NCBI GenBank assembly: GCA_026261815.1
Contig: JAMPIT010000890.1
Coordinates: forward strand, 8,400,001 to 8,464,000
Source of the DNA: Monarcha castaneiventris obscurior
Lineage: Eukaryota; Chordata; Aves; Passeriformes; Monarchidae
Direction: 5' to 3'
Length of the DNA: 64,000 bases
Positions 13,701 through 28,400 of the stretch are shown here, piece by piece (the first letter of the stretch is position 1; each line of letters opens with the position of its first letter). The notes beneath the pieces are model-generated. The model was not told the DNA's origin. It saw only the letters and a list, made by a program, of their open reading frames with translations, and ran no database searches. Made by a program: the position numbers and the translations under genes.

Positions 13701-16700
13701 TTCCATTCCAAATTCCTTACCGCTGGAGGATTTTTTAAAAATTCTTTGTCAGTTCTCCACATAACTTCGCAAAGTGCTGTGGATGGGGTGTGTGAGAGCT
13801 GTCACCACGGGGCAGTGAAGGAGTTAACGCAGAGTGTGAAGAGGGGGCGTGACCCTAGGAAAACTCACCTACCAGCACCTGTACCTGGGCAGCAGACAAA
13901 GCCAACAATAAGAAAGCAAAATGCGTTAGGTGATCTTCCTCCTGCCGTGCCTGAAATGTCACTGGGCACTGGCTCCTCGCCTCCTATTTCCAGCTTCCTT
14001 TCAGTCCAGGCTCTCAGTTAAAAGACAGATGATGGCACCTCTTCCTATCGGAGCCTGGTGATCAGCTGGGTTGTCCCAGAAGCTTTATTCTTTTGTCACT
14101 GCCTTGGGATGTGTTATGTAGCAGCGATAAAATCGCTACAAAGAAAGCTAAACATCAGCCAGAGATATCTCCACATAGATGCAGACGTAAAAAAAACCCC
14201 AACAAAATAGACAGAACTGGCCTTGGGGCCCCTTTTTCTCCTGGCCTGCGCAGGAGCCCGGCTTCCCTGGGCTGTGCTGGGGGTTTGCAGCAGTTTTACC
14301 CTGTTCCTTGCAGTAATTTGGGCATCTCCTTATAATCCAATAGGCATCCCCCTGAAGTCTCTCCAGAGCTGTTTCTGTGGTTTGTTTGGCCATGTCAGCA
14401 GGGACACCAGAACATGCCCTTTCTTCCTTTGCCTTCTTAGGAGAAGCAGAAGCTCCTGAGGATGCAAGGACATTTTGGTTTGGGGTTTCTTTTGGTGAGT
14501 GTATTGCTTTTTGTTCAGAAAATAGACAGGATTGGTACACTTTTGTGGTTTTGTAGCTGCTTCTCTTAGTTGGGTCTGTTCAGGCTGTAGGTGCCAAAGC
14601 TTTACAGTGCTGCTCTGTCTTGCAATGCCTTTTTTTTTTTTTATATTTGATACCCTTTCTCTTCCTTCACAATATTGCAGAACATAGAATTTTTGAGAAT
14701 AGCCTTGAAACTTCTGCTTTCAAATCTCTACTCCAAATGCCTAGCAATCTCTCTCTCTTTTTTAATCCTCCCTCCCAAGACACCTTCAGTTTTGTGACCA
14801 GAGGAAAGTCATCAAATGAGAAACTATACTCACAAGATACTTTTGTTTTTAAATCCCTTGTTCTTGCTGGAATAGAATCCCAGTATCTGAAATTGACAAG
14901 TTACTGGTCTGAGTGAGGACAATATCCCCTTCTCTAACACCAGTGGCCCTCAGTGCCAAACCAGACACCCCCACTGCATTCAGCCTGGGACTTCCCTCCC
15001 CACTGGCTTCTCTGTTTCCTGATGACTGTCCTTCTCCACTCTCCTACAAGGGTTCCCAGCAAGTCCAAAATCTCTTTTTTTTTTCAGCTCAGCATGTTAA
15101 AAAAACCCCATAAAACAGAACAACAGAAAAAATCAACAACTTTTTGTTGTGTTCTAAGTGTTTTGAGTGTCCCAGTGAAATTCAGCTCAGTTCACCCCAA
15201 GGTCTTTGGTACACTATAGATATATCTGTTGGCCTGGCCATCACTGTCTGTACTGCAGGAGGTGTCTGCCTGAATGTTGGAGTAGATTTTAGCCCAAAAT
15301 GTCTTATAAAATGGTCACAGATCGTGTTCTCTGAGCCAAAGCCACATCTCACAAAGGACCTTTAACTTAGAAAAAGTCAAAGCGCGCTCACCTGGGAAAA
15401 GGGTTTGAGCCAAACATTTTAGAATAAGAGACCCAGGATACAAAGGGCACCACAAATAATTGCAACATTAGTAGGCAGAAAACTGTAGCTAACCATCCTG
15501 TCCAGAGAAGCATGACTTTGAATGCTGATCAAGGCTATTTTGTCTTGCTGACCGCTTATAGTTTTGAGAGGTAGACTCATGGGAGTCTTACTAAACCACT
15601 AACTCACCATGACTGACCCCAGTGTATCGGTCTTTCACACTACATGACTCTGAGCCAGCAAGCTGAGTTTACTGATGTGTTTCAGACTAATTAAGATTGG
15701 TTTTCTTTAACATTTGTAATGAAACCCTACCTCCTCAGAAGTATGTGCGCACACAAAAAAAGAGACCCCAAATGAAAACCGAAATGAAACAAGATGAGCT
15801 ACACAATAGTGATAAACTGTTTTCCTTCTTTGCTTTATTAACCAGCATAAATGTCGAGTCTCTCTCTGAAATAGCCCTAGGCAATACAGATATTTTTTGC
15901 TAATACAATGATCAGAAAAAAAGAATGCTCCCTTTTTCCTCAGAAGAAACACTGTCTCTGCAGTCTGAGTGGCTTTACAAATTAAACCTGAACAGTAAAA
16001 AGTGGTCAAAGCATTCAGGGAAGCAGAAAAGTTTGGGGTCAGTTGATGTTTAAATAAATCCTTCTGTAAGCTGAGAATTGTCTTTAATTTATTTTTCTAT
16101 CTAGGAGGCTACTTGGCAGAATGCAAAATGAAAATATTCTCATGCTAAAATATACTAATTCTCCGACAAAATTTTAAACCCCAATCCTATGTGCACTGCC
16201 AGTACCAAATATTCAAAAATTAAGTGAGAGGAAATTTGAAGTTGATTGCCTCATTCAAGAAATGTGATCTGCCTCCAGCATTTTGCTTGGTTTTATTTAA
16301 ACCTCTGTGAGGGAATTGGGCAGTGGGGTAGCTTTCCTCTCCCAAGGTGTGTGATGAACTAGAGCAGGCATAGGGATAGTGCCCTTGAGGTGGGATTGTC
16401 ACATACACCTGCTGTAATGCACTTGCAAAGACCACTACAAAAGTGGTCTTGGGGCTGCTCTCCTTGCCCCAGACAGTTCTTGGCAATCTGAGACAGGAGC
16501 TGGGCTGCACGCCTGCAAACTGGGAAGACACTCAACACCTGTGCCAGAGACTAGTGCACTCCAGAGATATTTTGGGTCCATAGCATCAAACAGTGAAGGC
16601 TTCCTGACCTGTATTGTGTGACCTGACATCATACTTGCAAAATTGGGCTTATCCATTTAGGAAGGGTGCTCATAAAAACCAGTTGGGCAGACATAAAAAT

Positions 16701-19700
16701 AAGCCACTTTTCCGCTGTGTGTGTGTTTATGTACACATTAGCATGTACAGATCCAGTACAGAAAAACATAGCTATATATTGAGTAGGGTACTGATGGGTG
16801 ATTACCTGATTACTGATTGCTGATCGTTAGCAGCCTGATTACCAGGCTTCTGTGGTGTGTAGCTGGTTCCCATACCTACAGTACCCTTATAAGGAATTAG
16901 GCTGGTGATATTATATGAAAATGTATACTTTATATATTTTTAAAGCAAGAGCTGCCATGATATACTTGATATCAGAACTGGAAGGTTTTCGTTTTCAACA
17001 CTATTAGGAATACTACTCTAAGATTCCAGGACTCACATGTGGTCTCTCTTGCCTTCTCTGTCCCTATGTATATTGTAAATTGAGATGGGGGAGTAACCGT
17101 GCTCCCACCACGGCATTTGAGTTCTCAGCTCATGAAAAGTGCACTAGACATTGCCTGTAAATATTGTCCCTTAGAGTTTCAGAGCAGAGAATAAAAATCT
17201 AAAAGAGTAAAAATGAAAATTTGTCCCTCTTGTTGCAGTGAAACCAGAGAGTTATAAAGGACCTCTGAACAATATTGAGTTTGGGGCAGCACAATCACAT
17301 CACAAAAGATTTACCTTCACTCTGCAAACCCAATATAGGGCAATAACAATCTATTACAAGCAGAGCACTACAACATCAAAGGAATATTTAAAAGAACTAG
17401 ACAGAACCTTTAAATCACAAAAATTGAGTTAGGTTGTCCCAGAGGAAACACCCTGGGGACAATTCCTAGCAGGATTTTCAAGAGGTGTTGTTCAATTACC
17501 AGAAGTTGTATCCAATGTGTATCTTAAACATAACTGGTAATCTGTCTGCTTCTAAAAACCTTGGGGACAATGAGCAAAAGGCACCAGTCCTCAAGGAACA
17601 ATTAGAGTGGCAAAATGATAACAATTGCTATGAACATGCATGTCCATGTGTTCCTAGGTCAAAATAAGGGATTCTGTTGTAAAGCCTCTGCCTCTACACC
17701 AGCTGTGGAAGTCAGATGTGGGATGATATCTATCACAAACACCATTCACTAAGTGGGCAAGTCAGCCTGCACAAGAAAGAGGTGGCATATGTGGCACGTG
17801 TCTCTGAAAGTGTAATTAGAGCAGTGACAAAAACAGCAGGTATAGGGAAGGATGGAGACTAGAAACATACCAGCTTTCCAGGCACAGTTCTGGCTGATGC
17901 TCCTCTTTCAATTGCTATTTACTCTTGGCATAACTAAGCACTTATAAAACAGTTATAACTTGGTAAAGTGTTGAAAATAAGTGTCACTGATGTTGCATCC
18001 AATATCCCTCTTTTTTGAAATATAACTTCTTAAATGCTCCTCTAGCTGCCTGCTCTGCACAGTGCAATAGTTCATGGCTACAGCTGAGGAGGCACTGCTG
18101 CAGAGGGATGGACATGCTGACATACAAGAGAAGCTGATCCTGGCTGTAGCAGCAGGGTGGACCCCACGGATGCTGTAGGGCACTGCAGGACTCATGTCAG
18201 TGCAGCCACAGTTGCCTGGGCCTTCTGTGGGCCAATACAGGGACAGCATGGAATGACCTGGGGTGGGATGATGAGCCTGGCTCACAGTGTCTCTGGAGCA
18301 GTAATCCTTTTGAAAAATCCCTCAAGTCCTCTCTTCCAGAGCCTAAGCCCCAGCTGATAACTTAGCCACTACCTGTGCCTTTTAGTACAGTTTGCTGTTA
18401 AGGTTGTCTTCCTCTATCACCTGCTCAGTTCCTTTGTGGCATCAGTACAAGACCCTACTGGAGCCCTTGACTGAGGGCATGTATTAGATTTTATTTAACC
18501 CCCAAGGCAGTCATGCCACCACTCTTCACACAAGTTGGATGCCACCTTTTCAATCAGTAATGAGAGAAATGAGACAAAGCTAATGCCTATTACCCTCCTT
18601 TTCCAGAGGCTGCAAGATGAGCAAAAGTGAATGTTATCATAATATTGGTAAAACAAAAACCAGCAATTAATAAATTATTTATCTACTGATGAGAAGGCAC
18701 TATTACCAAGGATGCACTAGCTTCCACATAGACAACTGCCAGATTAACTAGATGCTGATACTCAGCAAACATTCAGCAAAAAAAATCAGATTCAAGGAAG
18801 TGAGCACAACAAAACAACCTTCTTCACCTGTGTCTCATCAGTACCTCTGCTCTAAGGTGTAACAGAGTATGTATAGAGCCATTAAGGAGGTAAAATAGGA
18901 ATTATTGTGCACCCACATTTCAGGAGAATTTGATTCCAATTAATGGAAGGGGGCAGTGTGGTACTTAACGAAACTGCCTTCAAATCAAAGGTAATCCAGA
19001 GCAGGTCACGGGATTGGGTTAACTGCAAAAAGCCTCTTGCTTAAATCCCCAGGTGATACCTGACACACCCAAGCATTAACTTTTCAGATGGGAGTACAGA
19101 AGATAAGCTCAGAGTCACACAGTAGTCTCTTTGCATTTGGCCCAAGAACCAAGCTTAAAAATACAAACAGGCTGTCCTGCACAGAGCGTGAAATACTTAA
19201 ATGTCAGAATAGTATTGTTAGGCCTCTATCTGTATGCATAGCAACTATCATGTGTGCAGCAGAGAACAGAGCTGCCTTCGTGAAGGCAGGCAGGAATAAA
19301 AGCCCTGTATCCTGTTTTAACCATTCCCAGGTGGCTTTGAAAAAAAAAAATTCTTTAGAATTAAAATGTTATTGACCTCAGTGACACGTGTATTATGTCT
19401 CTCAAGACCAACAGTAAATATACAAAATGTTTATGTAAATATATATCTGTTCAGTGGAAGTACTAGTCAACAGAAGAAGCATTTCCTTAATAGTTGCTGA
19501 AAATCTTTGCCTTTTCAAGAGGGTATTGAGAGGGTTTTATTAACTTCTCCTTTTTTCCATGTTCTTCAAAGGGACTATTGTAGGACATTGGGCCACATAA
19601 TCCCATGTCTTTACACTGCAATGCATAAGAGAGGGGTGGGGAGTGCAAGAAGTCAGGTTGCTCCCAGATGTCTGTGACAGAGCCAGGTACTGCTGTAATA

Positions 19701-22700
19701 CATATGTTTAGGTACTACAACAAGTGTTTTCTGTCCTGAAAATGGGCCTGGGTGTACCAGGAAAGGCCGCCTGTGATGCATATTCATCTCTCCTGACCTG
19801 TACTTTGGGTAAACCGAGATGTGTCTCTGCTGCCATGGGTCTCTGGCTGTGCCCTGGTTCATGAGGCTGCAGGGAGAGCCCTGGTAGCAGCAGCAGGGGT
19901 TTGTTGGGTACAGTAACACAGGGAGTGCCCGTAAAGTAGCTGCAAAATTAACTTGTAATTACCTCCCTGAGCTGAGCAGTCTCGTGCCAAGTGTAGACAG
20001 TGCTCTACACACATTTAGCCTGAAGCAGAAGTGGGGTGGATGTGCAGGTACCCTGTGGTCAAATTCACTATTGCAGCAGAACAGTGTCTTTCCCTCTGTG
20101 AACTGGCTTCTGGAGCATGTTTCTCCCTAGATGGTCACTCCCGTTCGTGGGACCACACGAAGGCAAGAGGGATTCCAGGAACAGGCCCTGGAGGAATGCT
20201 TGGCATATCTAAGGGAAGGTATTTAAAGGAACATCAGGTGGAAAGGGACATAGCATTGATGGTTGCATTCATTTTGTTGTTATGCATAGAAATTTCCAGA
20301 AAAGGATCTGGGGGGGAAAAAAAAAAAAAGAGTTCTTAATTCAGAAGTGTAGTTTGCTTAAATTCCTAAAAGGAATGGGTTTGGTACTTACCTATTTATG
20401 GGAATGCATCCACTGTGAGACATGAGGAGGAGCAAACAGAGCTGCTTCAGCAGCAAGAAGGGAACAGTCACGAAGAAGAGCTGTTAGAGAAGTCTGGAGC
20501 AGGTCTGACACTAATCCCCCTCCCTTAGAGGTCTGGAAACTTCTGGAAAGGAACTCAGGAAAGAGATGTATCAGGAGATGTGACAGGAAAGGTGATCTCC
20601 TCGGTGAGAAAAGAACTGTGGTCAGAACTAGGAACAAAACTTCTGAGAGAAAGGACTTTAGGTGAACAAGGTCTGCTCCTGTCTCTCCGTTCCTTCTTAC
20701 CTTCAGCCTTGATTTCTGCAGTGTTTAAAGCCAAGGGTGTCTCTCCAGGAGACATCCTGAGGATAGCCATAATTCTCAGGGAAGAAGCTAAAAATTATTT
20801 TATGGCTGATTTTGTAAATACATGATGGGTTTGTGTGATATATCTGGTGGATTTATCCTGATTCTACACTTTTGTTTTGCCTATTTACATCTTTTCAATA
20901 ATAAGTTTAGAAGCAAGACAGTGAATCTGGATCTGTGTAAAACGGAAAAGAGAAGAAATCAATCTCTTTGTCTTCTAAGAACGAAGTTTGTAATTTATGC
21001 TGCAAAAAGATTATGTAATCCATCTCTCTTCTGTTGTTGAAGTACTGTTTCTGTGGACTCAGCTGCAGTTGGTCAGCCCAGTATAACCAAGACTGAGAGA
21101 GAGAAAAACTGATGAGTTTTGTACTTTGTCCTGAATCAAGGATAACAATGGATACAGGGGAGGATGAGGATTTACCAGTCCCACAAAAGGAGCTGGCACC
21201 AACTGAATTGACATAGGACAGTCCTAGGCTGCTGAGAAAGGAGGGAGAGGGGTATGACTTCAGTGGCCAGAATTGATGTATTGGTCAGAAGAGAAGCATC
21301 TCCCCTTCTGCTTGTTAAAGCTGTCTGTAGCTTCTGTCATCAGAAATTTTGAAGCACAATCTTTTTATCCCCTAGAATTAGGCTCCTTTGGAAACTACAT
21401 GAAGTCAGAGATCCAACTGCAGGTAGACTATTGAAGGGTAAAGTGTTTCTCCACTCCATATTAAAAAAGTCCCTTCTTATCATGACTGTTGGCAGGAACT
21501 GCTTTCTCCTGGAAAATAAAGAGTATGTTAACAAAACCCCTCCAGACCTTAGAGAGGAGTAGGTGGGCTAGGTCTTCCCCATCTATAAATTTTCATAGTG
21601 CTTTCGTTTTCACTTCGGTGATGCTAATAGTTACCCTCTCTAATTTCTCAGCTAATTAGCTTATCTCTTCCCTGCAGGTTGGGGGAATAAAAACACAACT
21701 CCTGCTGGAGTTCTCTGACCTTCAGGCAGACATCTTGAGAACACAGATTGAACTGATAGTAGGCTATTTTATAAGGCCTTAAAAGCCACTAAGAAACTAG
21801 TAAGGCCCATTAGACTTTCTGTCATGCATATGATGAGAAAAATATACCAGCATAAAATCCACTTTATTGTCCTGCCATGACAGCAGCAGCTATTGTGCTG
21901 GGAAGCTTTTTGGATGGCAGTCCTACCTTAGTGTTTCTGCTCTGCTGGCTGGTGAGGTTTTGGGGATGGCATCCAAACAGAGAGGCTTTGTGATAGGCTA
22001 TCAGTGACCCGTGAGGAGTATAACACACAACCCGCTGGTCTGACATGAGGGAAAAGCTCAATAAAAGCAGAGTGAGCTCTTTCAGTCTCCTGTTTCAAGC
22101 CTTAACATTGACTTCCTTGCACAGAGATTGGCTCGAAGAGCTGGTACCACGTTATATTCCAGGCTCTTTTCAACGTGAGCAGAGTTTATCTGGCCTTCCT
22201 TAGGGGCATTGCTCCTTTGCACTTTCCTCTCTGATATCTTTAATCAGACAGGAGAAAATACTGCACTTTGACAGGGGTCCATACTCACTTCATGCTGCAA
22301 ATATTTCTCATCAACTGGGCTAGAAATTAATGGCAAATGACGCTTTTTGCCTAAAGTTCTATTTTATAGTTGTTAAGGAAAATAAGCAATTACTTGTCCT
22401 TTGTCTTCAACACACTGCTAAATAATTACTTGTCTTTTAACAATAACTGCTCTGCAGGTGCAATCTGTGTGCTAGAGAACCTGGGAGACCTTATAGAGTG
22501 TCACAATCTGTGCCTGCAAGACCAATTCTGGCAGTTCTTTCCCAAAGCTCCCCGTAAAATGAGCTGTTGTTACCGAGGTCCAGCTGACACTATGGTGAGG
22601 AATTCAGAAGTCAGCATGGAGTTACCTGCACCAGGTAACGCCAGAGCAAAAAACCTCCAGAGGTAGCTCTTCCCTTACTCCTCTCCCTCATAGGACACTC

Positions 22701-25362
22701 CATACCCTCAAAGGAGGGTATGTCCATGGAGCACAAATGATCAGAATTACCACTCCTGTAATTCTTCTTGATAACATTTTTCACAGTTCTCTTTCATTTT
22801 GGTTTGCAATAGGAAATGTCTGGAAAGTGCCCAGGTTGGTGAATCTCGATTGATTCTTTTTTTATTACTATTATGCAGGATGGACCATGATTTTTATTTT
22901 CCTAGTTTCATTTCTGTCCTTAAAATTCTCTAGTCAAGCAAAATACTTTGGGATGCTAGATATGACACATACGTCTCTAAGGTGTGCTCAGAAAAGACCT
23001 GATGGCACGGCCAGTGACTGACAGCTGCTTCTTATTCTTAATTCCTTATTTTCCCAACAGATTTCCAGGTTGTTATGCAATTTCTCCTGCCACTTCTCCT
23101 GTGTTTACACCATTGTGGCAGAGGAGGATTGTATGAAGCCCCTTGCAGAGCTATTTTGGTTAATTCCAGATGCTGTCTAAAGATGATAGCTGATAGGTGA
23201 GGTGCTTTTTTTCCCTTGCAACCTTGAGATATTATCTCAGACCTGTTCAGGACTTACCAGCCTGATAACCCGGGACTCAATTTGGCTTTCTGCACGTGGC
23301 AATGTGAGCCACACTCAAATCTACATTTCCAGTATGCGTCTGAAATATGCTTTAATGTGGTTTTTATTCAGCATTACTAAGAGTGTTTCCCTACTGTTTT
23401 CTGCACTTAATGAAGATATTCACCACTCGATTGTGTATGTGAGCAAATGTGTATGGTGTGAGTGATATGTGTTTTGGAAGTTGTTTTACAATTTTCCAAA
23501 AATTTGTGTTTAAAACACAGATGGTTTTGCTCCAGGACAAACTGTTGGTTTGTTCTGATTGAACTTTGTAATAGAATAAGTCCATATTTCTTTTATGCCC
23601 TGACCTTAAAACTTACTGAAATTTGTGTTGCTGCTCTTTAAAGACAAGTCCTATATGTACTTCACTACTCATCAGAGGCCAATTCATAATAGTACTCTTC
23701 AAGAGCATCTCTGGAAAGATATTACTATTTCAAATGACTGCCAGCTCCCCCTATTCTCAGACCAAACCACAGAAAACCACCAACCCTTGCTTACTGTTTT
23801 ATTACTAGAGTTTTTATTTATGAATGCTGCATCTGCTTTCGTATTTTTCCCCAAAATCCAAAAACCAAGCCCAGAAAAATAAGTACAAAGGAACTGCACT
23901 CAGACTTCTCCGTTCATATTAATTCTCATTAATCCACTGGATTAATGAGGCTAGTTGCCCTTCAGTCAGCATGTGTGTCTGTGGGACAAATGTGGGTGTG
24001 TGTATCCTCTGCAGCCACCGCTTCCCAGCCCACTCTGTCTGCGAGATCAGACAGAGCAATGCACAATCCTGGGAATAAGGGACAGAAGGACACTGCCTTC
24101 ACATTCACTGCCTGTTTTCTCTCCAGAGTGTGGATGGCTTGGTTAAACTGTTACCTGTGAACTGGTATTTTCTCACTTTAGCAAAGTTGAATTCTGTAAG
24201 TGATGAAGCCAGCTCATAGCAGAAGCAGAACTGCTCTGACTTGGGTGATCAATCACACAAGTTAATCCACTCGTAAAAGCTGAGCTTCGGCTCCTAACTG
24301 TACACTGGACACAATCTCTGACTTTAATTTGCATTTCTTAGTTATAGAAATAGGAAACTTATCTTTGAAAATGTTCACGTTATTTCTTAGGCTGTTCCTG
24401 AGGCTTTAAGAGGTGCCCTCCGTTATTTAACACCCAGGGTGTTTCTGATCTCTGTAACATTGTTTTACTGCAAATTCTTAACAGTCCCCCACCAGAGTTT
24501 CAAACAAATCAATAAAATACATAAACAGTCAAGGGAGAAGGTGGACTTGATATCAAAAAGTACTGGTTTGTGTGTAAGCAGTTTGAGGTAAATAGTTTTT
24601 GTTTCGATCAGAAACGTGTATTACTCTTAGTCCATTTTAAATTTTGCTTTAATGTAATTTGCATTATTTATGGTGGACTTTTTTTTTAACATCCTGCAAC
24701 TTTCCTTATGATTTAAAAGAAACTTTTCTTTTTGATTCGAGCTGCTGGTAGAAGGCTCTGTCTAAGGGTGAGAATTGATGCCGACTGCCCCATCCCCTGC
24801 CAGGCTGCGCTGACTCCCTCCGCCGTCCCTGCAACCTCTCCCATGCTGCTAAGGTCCATGTCAGACAGGGCCCCCTGACATGTTCCCCTTTCAGTCACTG
24901 CTTTCTTCTGAGAGCTGTCACCACCCCCTGGAAGCACATCCTCAGTGTAGACACAAGGCTCCTACCAGCCCCGGCGGCAGGCTGGAGATGTGAAAGTAAA
25001 ATTTATGTCTGGTGGGACTCGGGTTGCATTGGGTGTGTTTGGGTTTGGGGTTATTGCAGAGCAGGCTGTGCTTGCACTGAGAATGGGAATGGATCCTGCC
25101 TGAGGCAAGCACAGAAACTGCCAGCAGCGAGTCCTTCCTCCTCTGGTGAGACTGGGGCTCACAGGGAGACAGTAAAAGAGCCTTTGGGAGAGGTTCCCCT
25201 GAATGCCAAGAGGGGAACCTGCAGTATCATTTTTAATTGCTTTGTCTTGGTCTGTTATCAATGGCAAATGTGTTAACATATCCCTTTTAAAGTTATTAGG
25301 AGGAATTTGGAGTGTAAGCAGTCATGCATGGGAAAAGCAGGAGGTGCTGGAGGGAGCTCACA
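7736..25362. other. Intergenic, no supportable gene
   Basis: AT-rich desert with short homopolymer runs. The only distinctive part is the CpG-retaining block at 13.14-13.31 kb, described separately. Segment 21590-21680 (CACTTCGGTGATGCTAATAG; CAGCTAATTAGCTTATC) is weakly reminiscent of regulatory DNA. No transposon is clearly recognisable, and open frames are short and unconvincing. Confidence 0.65.
13140..13310. promoter_or_regulatory. CpG-retaining, motif-rich block (putative enhancer)
   Basis: Two direct copies of GGGCCCGC (13193-13200 and 13214-13221) are 21 bp apart and bracket a SOX-type ATTGTTCC. A further SOX-like ACAATG lies at 13170, and a TCF/LEF-type ATCAAAG at 13274-13280. CpG density is well above the neighbourhood. 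The open frame that crosses it (12894-13256) matches nothing I know. Confidence 0.4.
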
Positions 25363-25476
25363 CTATATATATATCTCCATATATATCTATATATATCTAT
25401 ATATATATCTATATATATATATCTATATATATATATCTATATATCTATATATATATATCTATATCTATATATATCT
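25363..25476. repeat. AT-rich microsatellite, (TATATC)n mixed with (TA)n
   Basis: About 114 bp consist of TATATA runs broken at intervals by a C (TATATC), with units of 6-14 bp. The run is stop-free in several frames and yields meaningless Tyr/Ile repeats. Length is likely to vary between individuals. Confidence 0.95.
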
Positions 25477-28400
25477 GTCTGTTCTTTGGTATATGCTAAT
25501 CTTTAATTGTTGTTTGCTACATATCACACATGTATCTGATATATCCGAGTTTCTGTCCCTTAGCATATGATCTCTAACTGTTGTTGTTGGGGCATTCTGG
25601 TGGTTTGTCTTTCTGTTCTGGGGTTTTTTGTGTTCTAATTATGGCCTTATCACTGAAATTTTATGAGTACTGGGCACAGGTGCCCAGGCACCTGACAGTG
25701 TGGGGCTGCAGGGGCTCTTCTTTCTGTGGGGTGTGGCCAGAGGCTGACCCATACTGGACACAGATATTGCCAGCCAGCTCCAATGGACCTACAGCAGGGC
25801 ACAGCTGTGCATCTGGAAAATGTATTTAAGAAAGGGTAAAATGAGGAAAAACAGTGTAAGAAGCAGCTCTGATACCTGGTCACAAGGTATTAGCCATGAC
25901 AATAGCGTTTGCAAGTTATAGCAGTGCTGCAAAAAACTTGAAGTCCAACAAAGTCCCTACGGAAGCAGAGTGAAAACAACTCCCCAGGCTGAGAAACTGT
26001 GTCCTGTGATTTTATTTCTTCCTCACCTTGACCAGCTGTATAGCTTTCTTATCCCTTTTTTTCCCTTCCTGAACTTTCCTCCAGACAGAGTGTAATGGCT
26101 TTATTTTTTGTTTTAAGACTGAACAACCTTTTCCAATTGCTGTCATTGAAGTCTATTTAATTTTAAGCCTCACCACATGCTGTAAACGCAGGACTGCTGC
26201 CAATCAACATGGAAGAACTTTGAATGAACTGTTTCTTAACTTTATTAGAGTAATTCATATTTGGACCCTTTCCCTGCCCACACACCTCTCTGCCCACATT
26301 TCCATTTCCTTGCCAAGTCATGTAAAACTCTGACCTTTTTTCCCAACTAAATTTTTTGACTCCAAATAGAAAACAATATAAAAGTTGTGCCATTAGTATG
26401 CATCATCCCTTCTCACCCCTTGACACTACAACTGAGTTTGGCCAAGTTAGAGCAGAAGCTTTAATTTCCAGAACAAGGAACCTTGCTTGTTTCCCTGGAA
26501 TTTTCTCTTTGTCAGCATTCACTTTTCCCACAGTGCCTTTCAGTGTCAACTCTCTGGCCATGATTCAAATCAATTTTTCCAAACATTTGTATCTGAGGTG
26601 AGCTTTGAGATTCCTGTTGCTGTCTGGGCTGGAGGTAACTTCATTAGTTTGTTGGTACATTTCTATTCTTGAACAAGATGTGCAGCTGTTGGACTTTCTC
26701 GATGTGTCAATAAGATAGGATGCACATGTGATGGATTCATACTTGTCTACTAGAATTTAAGGAAAATTTTCTTGAATGGCAGGTAATTCCAATTTTAATC
26801 AACTACATCAAATCATCCTACTGATAAAAATGGATCAATTCTATGAACATCTTATTTATCCTTTTTTTTTCCTAATTTCAGTTTGGGTCTTATGAGCCTA
26901 CAGATTTACAAAATGGAATGTCATGCATTTTCCTAAGTTATTTTATTAATAATAGGATCTGTCCTGATAAGCAAAATAATGAACAAGTTTCAGTGAGCTG
27001 AGTTAAACACTGGTGAAAAATGTAGGTGGAGCTTTTCTTCTCCTTCTCACCCATATGAAAATCACTAACTGATTTTGCAGCTGTGCACAGTAAATATTAC
27101 CAACAGTTCTTCCTCTTTCTTGAGAAAACAGAGCTTCAGTCTCCACATGATTCTAGTCTCCCTCTAAGCTATACTCCTAAATTAGACCTGTAGAAAACTG
27201 TGCTGCAGAGTTTTCCCTGCTTTTGCATATTCATTAATCTTAATACACAAGTACTCCTACCCACATCTGTGTGCTACCTCAGTGCCTCGCTTCTTTTGGC
27301 ATTTGGTCCAAAATACCTTTTCGAATCTGATTCCTATCTCTGCACTGGATTATTTGCATACTAAACCCTTTCCTGAGCATATCTCCTGTACCTGGGACTC
27401 ATGGAGTATGTATGAACTGTCTGCCTGTAAGTTGTTAGCCGAGGCAGGTCAGTGGGTGTACATACACTCCTCCAACCTGTGCAGTTTGGCTTTAAAAGCC
27501 AAGTATTTTCTATTTGCTGAATCACTTTCTTGTATTAAGGCAGAAAAATGCAAAGCCTTGATTTATGTGAAGACCTTTGCCATTATGCAGTGGTGGCAGT
27601 GGAGACACAGGTATCTCAAAGCATTTGAGCAAAGCAAATCCCACACAAATCAGGCAATGCCCATTAATTACAGGGAGTGTTAATCTTATTTGCATCATGC
27701 TAAAAAGGATGAGTGGGATAAAATGTCATATTTGGGACCATGCTCCTTCTATCTCAAGTACTGGACTTTGGCTAATCAAAATTTTGAATTAAATTCCATG
27801 TAGCTTAAAAAGGAAAGATTGAAAAACCCACAGGCACTAAAAGGTCTCTGTGAAAGCAGTGACACATCCTCCAACTGGATGGCAAATACCTAGTGCTTAA
27901 AAGACTGTTAAGGTGATAGTCATAAACTGTGGCAGTATTTAATGGTTATTGCACTAAGCTGATTTTGAAGCGCACTTCTAATGTTGTAATCCTGATGGAT
28001 CAATTTCCTGTGTGAAATGCATAATTTTTATACAGTATAGAACAAATTTGCTCATGTTTGAGGATACCAACTGTAAAGAGGTTTAAAGATTTCTGCTGTC
28101 TTTATCACCTGGCTGCTAAATACAACTAAGTGAAATACTGCAAATAGGAGTGTAAATTTAAGAATGCAGCATAAGGAATAGCTTCTGAAGACTGTTCAGT
28201 GTTAAAGAGTAATTTTTTTGCAGTCCCGAATGAGAGACTGTCTCACATTGCCAGCCCATAGTGATTTTTTTCTTTTTTTTTTTTGTCACTACAAGCAGGA
28301 TATGGATATATACATTTTAAAAACCAGGCATCTTTAGGTAGGAAACAATCTGCTGGCAGGTAGAAACCATACCAAACAAGGAGAAGGACTTCCTTAACTG

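Noticed and set aside
17230..18300. Stretch considered as a decayed retroviral gene because of protein-like frames
   Set aside because: No recognisable gag, pol or env motif could be seen, and no LTR flanks it.
25203..25570. Three overlapping frames encoding Tyr/Ile repeats
   Set aside because: They are translations of the TATATC microsatellite.
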